Below are positions 44,019 to 52,137 of a stretch of DNA of 64,000 bases, one piece after another (position 1 is the first letter of the stretch; the number at the start of each line of letters is the position of its first letter). Source of the DNA: a beta proteobacterium AAP51. Lineage in GTDB: Bacteria; Pseudomonadota; Gammaproteobacteria; Burkholderiales; Burkholderiaceae_C. Where the stretch lies: assembly GCA_001295905.1 (NCBI GenBank), contig LJHT01000052.1:44676-108675 (forward strand), read 5' to 3'. A program made the translations under genes and the position numbers. The notes under the pieces are model-generated. The model was not told the origin of the DNA, searched no databases, and was given only the letters and a program-made list of their open reading frames with translations.

Positions 44019-45659
44019 TCAGCCGGCGGGCGTGGCGCGCAGCGCCCGGCTCAGCATCACCACCGGAATCAGCCCCACCGCCACGATGGCCAGGGAAGGG
44101 AGCGCGGCTTCGGCCAGGCGCTCGTCGCGCGCGAAGTTGTAGGCCACGACGGCCAGCGTGTCGCTGCCGAAGGGGCGCAGCACCAGCGTGGCGGGCAACT
44201 CCTTCATCACGTCGACGAAGACCAGCAGCGCCGCGGCCAGGGCCGAACGCTTCAGCAGCGGCAGGTGCAGCTGCACGAACAGGCGCGTCGCACCGCTGCC
44301 CAGCATGCGCGCAGTTTCGTCCACCGCCGCCGGCACCCGGGCATAGCCCGCCTCCACCGACTGCAGCGCCACCGCCGAAAAGCGCACCAGATAGGCGTAG
44401 AGCAGCCCGAATACCGTGCCCGTGACGAGCGCCGCAGCGCCGGCTTCGGGAAAGCGTTGCTGCAACCAGCCCGCCGGGATGAGGATGCCCACCGCGATGA
44501 CGGCCCCCGGCACCGCATAGCCCAGCGACAGCACGCGTGCCGCGGGCTGCAGCAGCGCACGGCCCGCGCCGTCGCGCTGGCGCAGCGCGAAGGCCAGCGC
44601 CAGCGCCAGGCCGGTGGCGGCCAGCGCCGCCGTGCCGGCGAGGCGGAAGCTGGCCCAGGCCCACTCGGCAAAACGCGCCAGCGGCAGGCCGAATTCGCTG
44701 TAGTTCGCTTCCTGCCAAAGCATGCGGCCCAGCCACAGCACCGGCAGCACGAAGCCCAGCAGCACGGGCAGGCCGCACACCAGCCAGGCCGTCACCGCTG
44801 CGCCGCGGCGCAGCACCAGCGGGCGCGCATCGGCGCTGGTGGCGCTGGAAGCCCCGCTGCGGCCGGCCACGAAACGCAGCTGGCGCTGCGCCGAACGTTC
44901 GGCCAGCAGCAGCGCCGCCACCACCAGCAGCAGCACCGAGGCCAGCTGCGCCGCGGCCACGCGGTCGTCCATCACCAGCCAGGCCTTGTAGATGCCGGTG
45001 CTGAAGGTGGTGAGGCCGAAATACGCACCCACGCCGTAGTCGGCCAAGGTCTCCATCAGCGCCAGCGCGGTGCCGGCGGCCAGCGCCGGCCGCGCCATGG
45101 GCAGCGCCACCTGCAGCACGCGGCGGCGCATGGGCGCGCCCAGCAGGCGCGCTGCCTCCATCAGCCGCACGGCGTGTTCGCCCAGCGCCGCGCGCACCAG
45201 CAGGTAAACATAGGGGTAGAGGCACAAGGTGAACAGCAGCACCGCGCCCCAGAAGCTGCGCACGTCGGGCCACAGGGCACCGCGCCAGCCGAAGGCCTCG
45301 CGCAGCGCCGTCTGCAGCGGGCCGCTGAACTGCAGCGCGTCGGTCCAGGCGTAGGCCAGCACGTAGGCCGGCATGGCCAGCGGCAGCAGCAGCGCCCACT
45401 CGAAGAAGCGGCGGCCACGGAAGTCGAACAGCGTCACCAGCGCGGCCGTGGCCGAGCCCAGCACCATCACGCCCAGCCCCACAAACAGCGCCAGCCCGGC
45501 TGACTGCAGCGCATAGCCCGGCAGCACCGTCTGCCATTGGTGGCGCAGCACAGCCAGCGCGGCCTCGTCCAGCGCCAGCCAGGCCCCCAGCACGCCCAGC
45601 ACGGGCAGGGCCAGCAGCAGGCACAGCGGTGTCAACAGCAGGTTCAGGGCGCCGCGCAT
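44019..45659 (-). CDS. Fe(III)-type ABC transporter permease (FbpB-like)
   Basis: 546 residues with about 12 hydrophobic segments. It is a fused tandem permease with two EAA-type loops (MEAARLLGAPMRRRVLQVALPMARP and VDETARMLGSGATRLFVQLHLPLLKRS) that contact the ATPase. The duplicated architecture and MPAYVLAYAWTDALQFSGPLQTALREAFGW mark the FbpB/SfuB ferric-iron group. Its ATPase is encoded divergently, with 97 bp between starts. No periplasmic binding protein gene (FbpA) is in the window. The substrate could also be another oxyanion or thiamine-like cargo. Confidence 0.9.
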   Translation of the reverse strand: MRGALNLLLTPLCLLLALPVLGVLGAWLALDEAALAVLRHQWQTVLPGYALQSAGLALFVGLGVMVLGSATAALVTLFDFRGRRFFEWALLLPLAMPAYVLAYAWTDALQFSGPLQTALREAFGWRGALWPDVRSFWGAVLLFTLCLYPYVYLLVRAALGEHAVRLMEAARLLGAPMRRRVLQVALPMARPALAAGTALALMETLADYGVGAYFGLTTFSTGIYKAWLVMDDRVAAAQLASVLLLVVAALLLAERSAQRQLRFVAGRSGASSATSADARPLVLRRGAAVTAWLVCGLPVLLGFVLPVLWLGRMLWQEANYSEFGLPLARFAEWAWASFRLAGTAALAATGLALALAFALRQRDGAGRALLQPAARVLSLGYAVPGAVIAVGILIPAGWLQQRFPEAGAAALVTGTVFGLLYAYLVRFSAVALQSVEAGYARVPAAVDETARMLGSGATRLFVQLHLPLLKRSALAAALLVFVDVMKELPATLVLRPFGSDTLAVVAYNFARDERLAEAALPSLAIVAVGLIPVVMLSRALRATPAG

Positions 45660-45744
45660 GCGAAGAAGGCCGACAAAGGCGAAACCGGGGGCATCAAGGC
45701 CGGAGGGATGGAAATGCGAACAATGCTCATTCAGCCAGCGCGAT

Positions 45745-45750
45745 TATCAT
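45745..45750 (+). promoter_or_regulatory. candidate -10 box of the ABC ATPase gene (leaderless; partly Fur-like)
   Basis: TATCAT followed by 6 nt and ATG, with no Shine-Dalgarno. The context GCGATTATCATCC resembles part of a Fur box, which would suit an iron importer, but it is too short to claim one. Confidence 0.35.
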
Positions 45751-45756
45751 CCGGCC

Positions 45757-46845
45757 ATGTTCCTGAGCCTGGAATCGGTGGGTGTGCGCTACACGCGCGG
45801 CAGCGGCAGCCGTTCGGCGGTGGACGGCGTGTCGCTGGGCCTGGCCGCCGGCCAGGTGGGCGTGCTGATCGGCCCTTCGGGCTGCGGCAAGACCTCGCTG
45901 CTACGCGCCGTGGCCGGCCTGGAACGCTGCGCCAGCGGGCGCGTGCTGATCGCCGGTGATGTGTTGTCCGACGCCGCCAGCGGCGTGCACCTGGCGCCCG
46001 AGCAGCGCCGCATCGGCATGGTCTTCCAGGACTACGCGCTCTTCCCGCACCTCAGCGTGGCCGAGAACATCGCCTTCGGCATCCACGCCTTGCCCCGCGC
46101 CCAGCGCCAGGCCCGGGTGCAGCAGATGCTGGACCTGGTGGGCTTGGCCCATGCCGCCAAGCGGGCGCCGCACCAGCTGTCAGGCGGGCAGCAGCAGCGC
46201 GTGGCGCTGGCCCGCGCGCTGGCCCCGGGCCCGCGCCTGCTGCTGCTGGACGAACCCTTCAGCAGCCTGGACATCGACCTGCGCGAGCGCCTGGCGCAAG
46301 AGGTGCGCAGCATCCTGAAGGACAGCGGCACCACCGCCTTGCTGGTGACGCACGACCAGCTCGAAGCCTTCGCCGTGGGCGACGTCATCGGCGTGATGAA
46401 CCAGGGCCGGCTGGAACAGTGGGACGACGCCTACACCCTCTACCACCGCCCGGCCAGCCGCTTCGTAGCGAGCTTCATCGGCCACGGCGTGTTCGCGCCG
46501 GCGCAGATCGTGGCCTGCGCCACCGGGCCCTGCGTGCAAACGCCGCTGGGCGAGTTGCACGACATGGACAACTGCCCGCTGCCGGAGGCCTTCCCGCTGG
46601 GCGAGTGCGAAGTGCTGCTGCGCGCCGACGACATCGTGCACGACGACGCCAGCGCCGTGCGCGCGAAGATCGAGCGCAAGGCCTTCCGCGGCAGCGAGTT
46701 TCTTTACACGCTGCGCCTGGAAAGCGGCGAGCAGGTGCTGGCCCACGTGCCTTCGCACCATGACCACCACGTGGGCGAGTGGATAGGCATACGCGCCGAG
46801 GTGGACCACGTGGTCACCTTCCCGCGGCTGGGTGCCGCGGCCTGA
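45757..46845 (+). CDS. Fe(III)-type ABC transporter ATP-binding protein (FbpC-like)
   Basis: 362 residues. Walker A is GPSGCGKT, the Q loop is MVFQDYALFPHLSVAENIAFG, the signature is LSGGQQQRVALARAL, Walker B is LLLLDEPFSSLD and the switch histidine is in LLVTHDQLEA. A C-terminal TOBE-like regulatory domain (about 245-362) contains ECEVLLRADDIVHDD. It powers the FbpB-like permease encoded divergently. The end segment VPSHHDHHVGEWIGI is His-rich and might sense metal. The frame is open 33 codons upstream, but the family start is MFLSLESV. Confidence 0.93.
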   Translation: MFLSLESVGVRYTRGSGSRSAVDGVSLGLAAGQVGVLIGPSGCGKTSLLRAVAGLERCASGRVLIAGDVLSDAASGVHLAPEQRRIGMVFQDYALFPHLSVAENIAFGIHALPRAQRQARVQQMLDLVGLAHAAKRAPHQLSGGQQQRVALARALAPGPRLLLLDEPFSSLDIDLRERLAQEVRSILKDSGTTALLVTHDQLEAFAVGDVIGVMNQGRLEQWDDAYTLYHRPASRFVASFIGHGVFAPAQIVACATGPCVQTPLGELHDMDNCPLPEAFPLGECEVLLRADDIVHDDASAVRAKIERKAFRGSEFLYTLRLESGEQVLAHVPSHHDHHVGEWIGIRAEVDHVVTFPRLGAAA

Positions 46846-46923
46846 GGGCAGCGCTTCGCACATTCGGGCACACCCGGGGTGCAACTTTCTCCCCTGGGCG
46901 GGCTCAGACTCCGGGCGCAGTCC

Positions 46924-46929
46924 TATACT
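46924..46929 (+). promoter_or_regulatory. candidate -10 box of the C-terminal protease gene
   Basis: TATACT 49 bp before the ATG, within CTATACTGGTTTCG, which almost equals the string upstream of the MoxR gene. No clear -35 is present. Confidence 0.4.
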
Positions 46930-46978
46930 GGTTTCGTGACTGTGCGCACTGCACACGCTCGGTGAAAGGACGTCGTCC

Positions 46979-48421
46979 ATGGGTTCGAAGATGAAGCTGG
47001 CCGGGGTACTGGCCGTCGGTGCCTTGGCGGGTGCCCTGGCCACGATGCAGCTGCAGGCCGTGGCGCGCAACGCCATGGCCCCCCTGCCCCTGGAAGAAGT
47101 GCAGCAGCTCGCCGCCGTCTTCGACCGCATCAAGGCCGAATACGTGGAGCCGGTGGACGAGAAGAAGCTCATCTCCGACGCCATCGCCGGCATGGTGGCC
47201 GGCCTCGACCCCCACAGCCAGTACTTCGACAAGAAAAGCTTCCGCGAATTCCGCGAAAGCACCGGCGGCAAATTCGTCGGCATCGGCATCGAGATGGCGA
47301 TGGAAGAAGGCCTGGTGAAGGTGGTGTCCCCCATCGAGGGCAGCCCGGCCTTCCGCGTGGGCCTGAAGCCCGGCGACCTCATCACCCGCATCGACAACAC
47401 GCCCGTGCGCGGCCTCACGGTCGACCAGGCCGTCAAGCGCATGCGCGGCGAGCCCAACACCAAGGTCGAGCTGACGGTCTTCCGCAAGCTCGAAAGCCGC
47501 ACCTTCCCCGTCACCATCATCCGCGAAGAAATCCGCATGCAGAGCGTGCGCGCGAAGATGGTCGAGCCGGGCTACGGCTGGATCCGCGTCAGCCAGTTCC
47601 AGGAACGCACGGTGGAAGACTTCGTGCGCAAGGCCGAAGAGCTTTACAAGCAGGACCCTAACCTCAAGGGCCTGGTGCTCGACCTGCGCAACGACCCGGG
47701 CGGCCTGCTCGACGGCGCGGTGGCCTTGTCGGCCGCCTTCCTGCCGTCCGACGTGGTGGTGGTCACGACCAACGGCCAATTGCCGGAAAGCCGCGCCACC
47801 TTCCGCGCCAGCCCCGAGTTCTATGTGCGCCGCGGCAGCGCCGACCCGCTGCGCCGCCTGCCTGCAGCCATGAAGACGGTGCCGCTGGTGGTGTTGGTGA
47901 ACGAGGGCTCGGCCAGCGCCAGTGAAATCGTGGCTGGCGCTCTGCAAGACCACAAGCGCGCCACCATCATGGGCGCGCAGACCTTCGGCAAGGGCTCGGT
48001 GCAGACCATCCGGCCGCTGCCCCAGGACACCGCGCTGAAGATCACCACCGCGCGCTACTACACGCCGGCGGGCCGCAGCATCCAGGCCAAGGGCATCATC
48101 CCCGACGTCTGGCTGGACGAAACCGCAGAAGGCAATGTCTACGCGGCCCTGCGCATGCGTGAAGCCGACCTGCAACGCCACCTGACCGGCGCCGACGAAG
48201 CCAAGGAAGCCGATCGCGAGAAGGCCCGCGAGGAAGCGCGCAAGAAGCTGGAAGAGCAGCAAGCCCGCACGAAAGAACCGCCGAAGCCGCTGCCCGAATT
48301 CGGCACGCCGGAAGACTTCCCGCTGCAGCAGGCGCTGAACCAGCTGCGTGGCCTGCCGGTGCTGGCCAGCAAGACGGCACCGGCCGAGCAGCGCGCCGAA
48401 GCCCCGGCCGAAAAGAAGTAG
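46979..48421 (+). CDS. ctpA: S41-family carboxyl-terminal processing protease
   Basis: 480 residues, periplasmic. The N-terminus has a hydrophobic signal/anchor (LAGVLAVGALAGALATMQLQAVA). A PDZ domain covers about 95-180 (GIGIEMAMEEGLVKVVSPIEGSPAFRVGLKPGDLI). The catalytic part has the nucleophile serine in VNEGSASASEIVAGAL and its lysine base in GAQTFGKGSVQTI. A Lys/Glu-rich coiled stretch follows (KEADREKAREEARKKLEEQQ). It trims C-termini of envelope proteins. An AAGGA ribosome binding site lies upstream. Two terminators follow directly. Confidence 0.95.
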   Translation: MGSKMKLAGVLAVGALAGALATMQLQAVARNAMAPLPLEEVQQLAAVFDRIKAEYVEPVDEKKLISDAIAGMVAGLDPHSQYFDKKSFREFRESTGGKFVGIGIEMAMEEGLVKVVSPIEGSPAFRVGLKPGDLITRIDNTPVRGLTVDQAVKRMRGEPNTKVELTVFRKLESRTFPVTIIREEIRMQSVRAKMVEPGYGWIRVSQFQERTVEDFVRKAEELYKQDPNLKGLVLDLRNDPGGLLDGAVALSAAFLPSDVVVVTTNGQLPESRATFRASPEFYVRRGSADPLRRLPAAMKTVPLVVLVNEGSASASEIVAGALQDHKRATIMGAQTFGKGSVQTIRPLPQDTALKITTARYYTPAGRSIQAKGIIPDVWLDETAEGNVYAALRMREADLQRHLTGADEAKEADREKAREEARKKLEEQQARTKEPPKPLPEFGTPEDFPLQQALNQLRGLPVLASKTAPAEQRAEAPAEKK

Positions 48422-48440
48422 GGCCCGGCAGCCCGCATCC

Positions 48441-48470
48441 GAAGCCCGCACTTTGGCGGGCTTCTTTCCT
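48441..48470 (+). terminator. first terminator after the C-terminal protease gene
   Basis: A perfect 9-bp stem GAAGCCCGC/GCGGGCTTC with a 6-base loop, followed by a T-rich CTTTCCT-like tail, 20 bp past the stop codon. The tail is only moderately T-rich. Confidence 0.75.
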
Positions 48471-48477
48471 CCCGACT

Positions 48478-48506
48478 GCCCGCCCCTGGCGGGCTTTCTC
48501 GTTTTT
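48478..48506 (+). terminator. second, tandem terminator
   Basis: A perfect 7-bp stem GCCCGCC-CCT-GGCGGGC followed by TTTCTCGTTTTT. Together with the hairpin just upstream it should insulate the MoeB-like gene from protease transcription. Confidence 0.75.
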
Positions 48507-48524
48507 GCGGCTAAGGTTGCGCCC

Positions 48525-49295
48525 ATGGACGACCCCCAACTGCTGCGCTACGCCCGCCACGTGATGCTGGACGGGCTGGGCATCGAAGGCCAGCAGCGGC
48601 TGCTGGCCGCGCACGCGCTGGTGATAGGCGCCGGCGGCCTGGGTTGCCCGGCGGCGCTGTACCTGGCCAGCTCGGGCGTGGGGCGCCTCACCGTGGTGGA
48701 CCCCGACCATGTCGACCTGGGCAACCTGCAGCGGCAGATCGCCCATCACACCGCGCGGCTGGGCCAGCCCAAGGCCGATTCGCTGCGCGCCAGCGTGGCC
48801 TTGCTGAACCCCGAGGTGCAGCTGCGCGCCCTGGTGCGCCGCGCCGATGCCGCGCTGCTGGACGAGTGGGTGCCCCAGGCCGACGTGGTGCTGGACTGCA
48901 GCGACAACTTCCGCACCCGCCATGCGGTGAACGCCGCCTGCGTGAAGCACGGCAAGCCGCTGGTCTCGGGCGCGGCGGTGGGCTGGGACGCGCAGCTCAG
49001 CGTCTACGACAGCCGCCCGCACGAGAAAGGCGCAGGCACGGGCCACGAAACCGGGCCGTGTTACGCCTGCGTCTTCCCGCCCGAGGCGGCGCACGAAGAC
49101 GTGGCCTGCAACACCCTGGGCGTGCTGGCACCGCTGGTGGGCATCATCGGCAGCCTGCAGGCTGCCGAGGCGCTGAAGCTGCTGGCGGGTGCCGGCAGCA
49201 GCCTGGCCGGCCGCCTGCTGATGCTGGACGCGCGCCGCATGGCCTGGGACAGCATCACGCTGCAGCGCCATCCGGGCTGCAGCGTCTGCGGCTGA
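48525..49295 (+). CDS. moeB: ThiF/MoeB/HesA-family adenylyltransferase
   Basis: 256 residues. The ATP-binding loop is VIGAGGLGCPAALYLASSGVG and the E1-like motif is VVDPDHVDLGNLQRQIAH. DCSDNFRTRHAVNAAC and the two zinc-binding pairs CYAC and CSVC are present. It adenylates the C-terminus of a ubiquitin-like sulfur carrier for molybdopterin (MoaD) or thiamine (ThiS) synthesis. No catalytic transfer cysteine can be assigned with certainty and no carrier gene is nearby. A TAAGGT box lies 7 nt before the ATG. Confidence 0.92.
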   Translation: MDDPQLLRYARHVMLDGLGIEGQQRLLAAHALVIGAGGLGCPAALYLASSGVGRLTVVDPDHVDLGNLQRQIAHHTARLGQPKADSLRASVALLNPEVQLRALVRRADAALLDEWVPQADVVLDCSDNFRTRHAVNAACVKHGKPLVSGAAVGWDAQLSVYDSRPHEKGAGTGHETGPCYACVFPPEAAHEDVACNTLGVLAPLVGIIGSLQAAEALKLLAGAGSSLAGRLLMLDARRMAWDSITLQRHPGCSVCG

Positions 49296-49315
49296 CCTCT
49301 GACGAGAAAGGCGCC

Positions 49316-49705
49316 ATGGCTTACGTCTATGCCCAGGTCGACGACCTGGAAGGCACCGAGAAGGTGGGCAGCAAACAATGTGTGGCGCTGCTGCAGCAAT
49401 ACGCGGGCCTGCCCCGTACCAGCAGCTGGAAGGAAGGCAAGGCCGTGCTCGGCGAACTGACGCTGCCCAAGGGCACGGCCATCGCCACCTTCGTGAACGG
49501 CCGCTACCCGAACCAGGGCTCGGGCAACCACGCCGCCATCTACATCTCGCAGACGCTCAACGGCATCTGGGTGATGGACCAATGGGCCAGCGACACCTCC
49601 AAGCCCAAGGTCTCCAAGCGCTTCCTGCGCCGCAAGGGCAAGAACGCCGACGGCGCCTACATCGACCCCAGCAACAATGCCGACGCCTACTCGGTGATCG
49701 AATGA
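49316..49705 (+). CDS. BPSL0067-type probable peptidoglycan amidase (type VI effector-like)
   Basis: 129 residues, no signal peptide. The pattern matches what I recall as the BPSL0067 family, with an NlpC/P60-CHAP-like cysteine hydrolase arrangement. Cys22 lies in VGSKQCVALLQQYAG, His72 in GSGNHAAIYIS, and a third polar residue lies around 88-89 (WVMDQW). Such cytoplasmically made amidases are usually delivered to rival cells by type VI secretion and cut peptidoglycan peptides. The next gene overlaps by 4 bp and encodes a periplasmic protein, the layout of an effector/immunity pair. No type VI structural genes are in the window. Confidence 0.75.
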   Translation: MAYVYAQVDDLEGTEKVGSKQCVALLQQYAGLPRTSSWKEGKAVLGELTLPKGTAIATFVNGRYPNQGSGNHAAIYISQTLNGIWVMDQWASDTSKPKVSKRFLRRKGKNADGAYIDPSNNADAYSVIE

Positions 49706-50208
49706 AGCGCATGCCCCCGCCGACCACCCCAGCCTGGCTGCCGGGCGCCCTGCTGGCCGGCTGGCTGGCCGCCTTGCTGGCACTGGGAAGCAGCGCCGGC
49801 CCGGCCCGCGCCGACGCCGGCGAACAGCTGCACCGCTGCCCACCGCAGGTGCGCCTGAACCCGGCCACCGCCACGCTGCAGGCCAGCGCACCCGGCTTCG
49901 CCGGGCAGGTGAGCGACCAGCCGCTGCCCTTGACAGGCGCCAGCGCCTTCGACGGCCCCCCCGAGGAAGGCGCGGCCCTGAAGCCTGCGGCCAGCGAGCG
50001 GGGACCGAACGCGCCAGGCGGCGCCCTCAGCCTGACCACCTGGCGCTTCGAAGGCCCCTACCCGGCGGGCAAGTGGATGAGCTGCGACTATGCGCAGGGC
50101 GTGGCCCGCCTGGTGCTGCAGTTGCCGCCCGAGACGGCGCGCTGCGTGGCACGCACGACAATGCAGAAGAACCCGTCAAGAACCAGCATCACGCTGGCCT
50201 GCCGATGA
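49702..50208 (+). CDS. STY0301-type periplasmic protein, candidate immunity protein
   Basis: 168 residues. A signal peptide (WLPGALLAGWLAALLALGSSAGPARADA) sends it to the periplasm. The mature part has four cysteines (46, 128, 148 and 167), enough for two disulfides. Its middle LTTWRFEGPYPAGKWMSCDYAQGVARLVLQLP matches the STY0301 family as I recall it. It is translationally coupled to the amidase-like gene, so it may protect the producer from its own or sister-cell toxin. Immunity is inferred from context, not shown. Confidence 0.7.
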   Translation: MKRMPPPTTPAWLPGALLAGWLAALLALGSSAGPARADAGEQLHRCPPQVRLNPATATLQASAPGFAGQVSDQPLPLTGASAFDGPPEEGAALKPAASERGPNAPGGALSLTTWRFEGPYPAGKWMSCDYAQGVARLVLQLPPETARCVARTTMQKNPSRTSITLACR

Positions 50209-50278
50209 TCTGCGGTTGAACTGCCGGAACTCCCGTTGAACCGCCGCTGACGCCCAGGGCTCGCGCCCGGCTTGCACG

Positions 50279-51184
50279 ATGACCCACCCACAGAACCCCC
50301 TCACCGCCCGCAACTTCCCCAGCGCCGAAGAAGAAGCCGCCAAGCAGGCGCGCATCGAGCGTTATGCCGGGCCGGAAAGCGCCTACCGCCTGGCCTTCAC
50401 CGACACGCAGTTCCTGCTGCGCGAGGAACTGCGCCCGGTGCGCATGCAGCTGGAACTGCTCAAGCCCGAGCTGGTGCAGCAGGAACTGGGCATCACCTCC
50501 ACCATCGTGATGTTCGGCAGCGCGCGCATCAAGCCGCCCGAAGAAGCCGCCGCGCTGCTGGCCGCCGCCCAGGCCGCCGATGACGCCCAGGCCCTGAAGC
50601 GTGCCGAAACCGCGCTGGCCATGAGCCACTACTACGAAGAGGCGCGGCGCTTCGCCGCCATCGCCACCGAGCGCTCGAAGGCGCATGACACGCCGCTGTA
50701 CGTGGTGACCGGCGGCGGCCCCGGCATCATGGAAGCCGGCAACCGCGGCGCCTTCGACGTGGGCGGCAAGAGCATCGGCCTGAACATCGTGCTGCCGCAC
50801 GAACAGGCGCCCAACCCCTACATCACGCCCGAGCTGTGTTTCCAGTTCCACTACTTCGCGCTGCGCAAGATGCACTTCCTGATGCGCAGCATCGCGCTGG
50901 TGTGCTTCCCGGGCGGCTTCGGCACGCTGGACGAACTCTTCGAGACCGTCACGCTGGTGCAGACGGGCAAGAGCCGCAAGCGCCCCATCCTGCTCTTCGG
51001 ACGCGCGTTCTGGGAAAAGCTCATCAACTTCCAGCACCTCGTGGACACCGGCATGATCAGCGCCCACGACATGGACCTCTTCCGCTACGTTGAAACCGCC
51101 GAGGAAGCCTGGGCCGCCTTGAGCGAGTACTACGGCTTCGACCTGCCGGCCACCGAAACCGGCGCCTTCGCCGAAGACATGTAG
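50279..51184 (+). CDS. LOG-family (TIGR00730-type) Rossmann-fold protein
   Basis: 301 residues. The family motifs YVVTGGGPGIMEAGNRGAFD and CFPGGFGTLDELFE (PGGxGTxxE) are intact. These motifs define nucleoside-monophosphate phosphoribohydrolases of the LOG type, which release bases from AMP-like nucleotides and make cytokinins in some hosts; others are ppGpp-binding PpnN-like regulators. The extra N-terminal helical part (1-75) resembles the longer proteobacterial group rather than short plant-like LOG. It stands alone between the effector pair and arginase. Confidence 0.88.
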   Translation: MTHPQNPLTARNFPSAEEEAAKQARIERYAGPESAYRLAFTDTQFLLREELRPVRMQLELLKPELVQQELGITSTIVMFGSARIKPPEEAAALLAAAQAADDAQALKRAETALAMSHYYEEARRFAAIATERSKAHDTPLYVVTGGGPGIMEAGNRGAFDVGGKSIGLNIVLPHEQAPNPYITPELCFQFHYFALRKMHFLMRSIALVCFPGGFGTLDELFETVTLVQTGKSRKRPILLFGRAFWEKLINFQHLVDTGMISAHDMDLFRYVETAEEAWAALSEYYGFDLPATETGAFAEDM

Positions 51185-51222
51185 GCCCCGGGCCCCCGAC
51201 ACGTTATTTCCGAGATTTCAGC

Positions 51223-52137
51223 TTGAACCGACACATCAGCCTGATAGGCGCTCCCACCGACATCGGCGCCGGCGCGCGCGGCGCCAGCATGGGGCCCGAG
51301 GCCCTGCGCGTGGCCGGCATCCAGGCCACCCTGGAAAGCCACGGCCTGGAAGTGCTGGACCGCGGCAACCTCAGCGGCCCGCCCAACCCCTGGCTGCCGC
51401 CCGTGGACGGCTACCGCCACCTGGCCGAGGTGGTGGCCTGGAACCGCGCCGTGCACGACGCCATGCACGCCGAGCTGGCCCTGGGCCGCCTGCCCATCCT
51501 GCTGGGCGGCGACCACTGCCTGGGCCTGGGCAGCATCAGCGCCGTGGCGCGCCATTGCCGCGAAACCGGCAAGAAGCTGCGCGTGCTTTGGCTGGACGCG
51601 CACGCTGATTTCAACACCAGCGTGCTCACCCCCAGCGGCAACATCCACGGCATGCCGGTGGCCTGCCTGTGCGGGCACGGGCCGCAGGAGCTCATCGAGA
51701 TCGGCGGCGTCGTGCCGGCCATTTCGGCGAAGGTGGTGCGGCAGATCGGCATCCGCAGCGTGGATGCGGGCGAAAAGCGCTTCGTGCACGAGATGGGCCT
51801 GGAAGTCTTCGACATGCGCTACATCGACGAGATGGGCATGCGCCACACCATGGAACTGGCGCTGGCCACGCTGGACGCCAACACCCACCTGCATGTCAGC
51901 TTCGACGTCGACTTCCTCGACCCCGACATCGCCCCCGGTGTAGGCACCACCGTGCCCGGTGGCCCCACCTACCGCGAAGCCCAGCTCTGCATGGAGATGA
52001 TTGCCGACACCGGCCGCCTGGCCAGCCTGGACGTGATGGAGCTGAACCCGGCGCTGGACGTGCGCAACAAGACGGCGCTGCTGGCGGTGGACCTCATCGA
52101 AAGCCTCTTTGGCAAAAGCACCTTGATGAGGAAATGA
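51223..52137 (+). CDS. rocF: arginase
   Basis: 304 residues from TTG 51223. Mn-binding residues are His98 (LLGGDHCLG), Asp125, His127 and Asp129 (WLDAHADFN), and Asp228 and Asp230 (SFDVDFLDPD). IRSVDAGEK and the C-terminal LDVMELNPALD fit arginase better than agmatinase. It hydrolyses arginine to ornithine and urea. An A-rich stretch precedes the start, but no strong ribosome binding site. The stop overlaps the next gene by 4 bp, an unusual operon partner. Confidence 0.92.
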   Translation: MNRHISLIGAPTDIGAGARGASMGPEALRVAGIQATLESHGLEVLDRGNLSGPPNPWLPPVDGYRHLAEVVAWNRAVHDAMHAELALGRLPILLGGDHCLGLGSISAVARHCRETGKKLRVLWLDAHADFNTSVLTPSGNIHGMPVACLCGHGPQELIEIGGVVPAISAKVVRQIGIRSVDAGEKRFVHEMGLEVFDMRYIDEMGMRHTMELALATLDANTHLHVSFDVDFLDPDIAPGVGTTVPGGPTYREAQLCMEMIADTGRLASLDVMELNPALDVRNKTALLAVDLIESLFGKSTLMRK

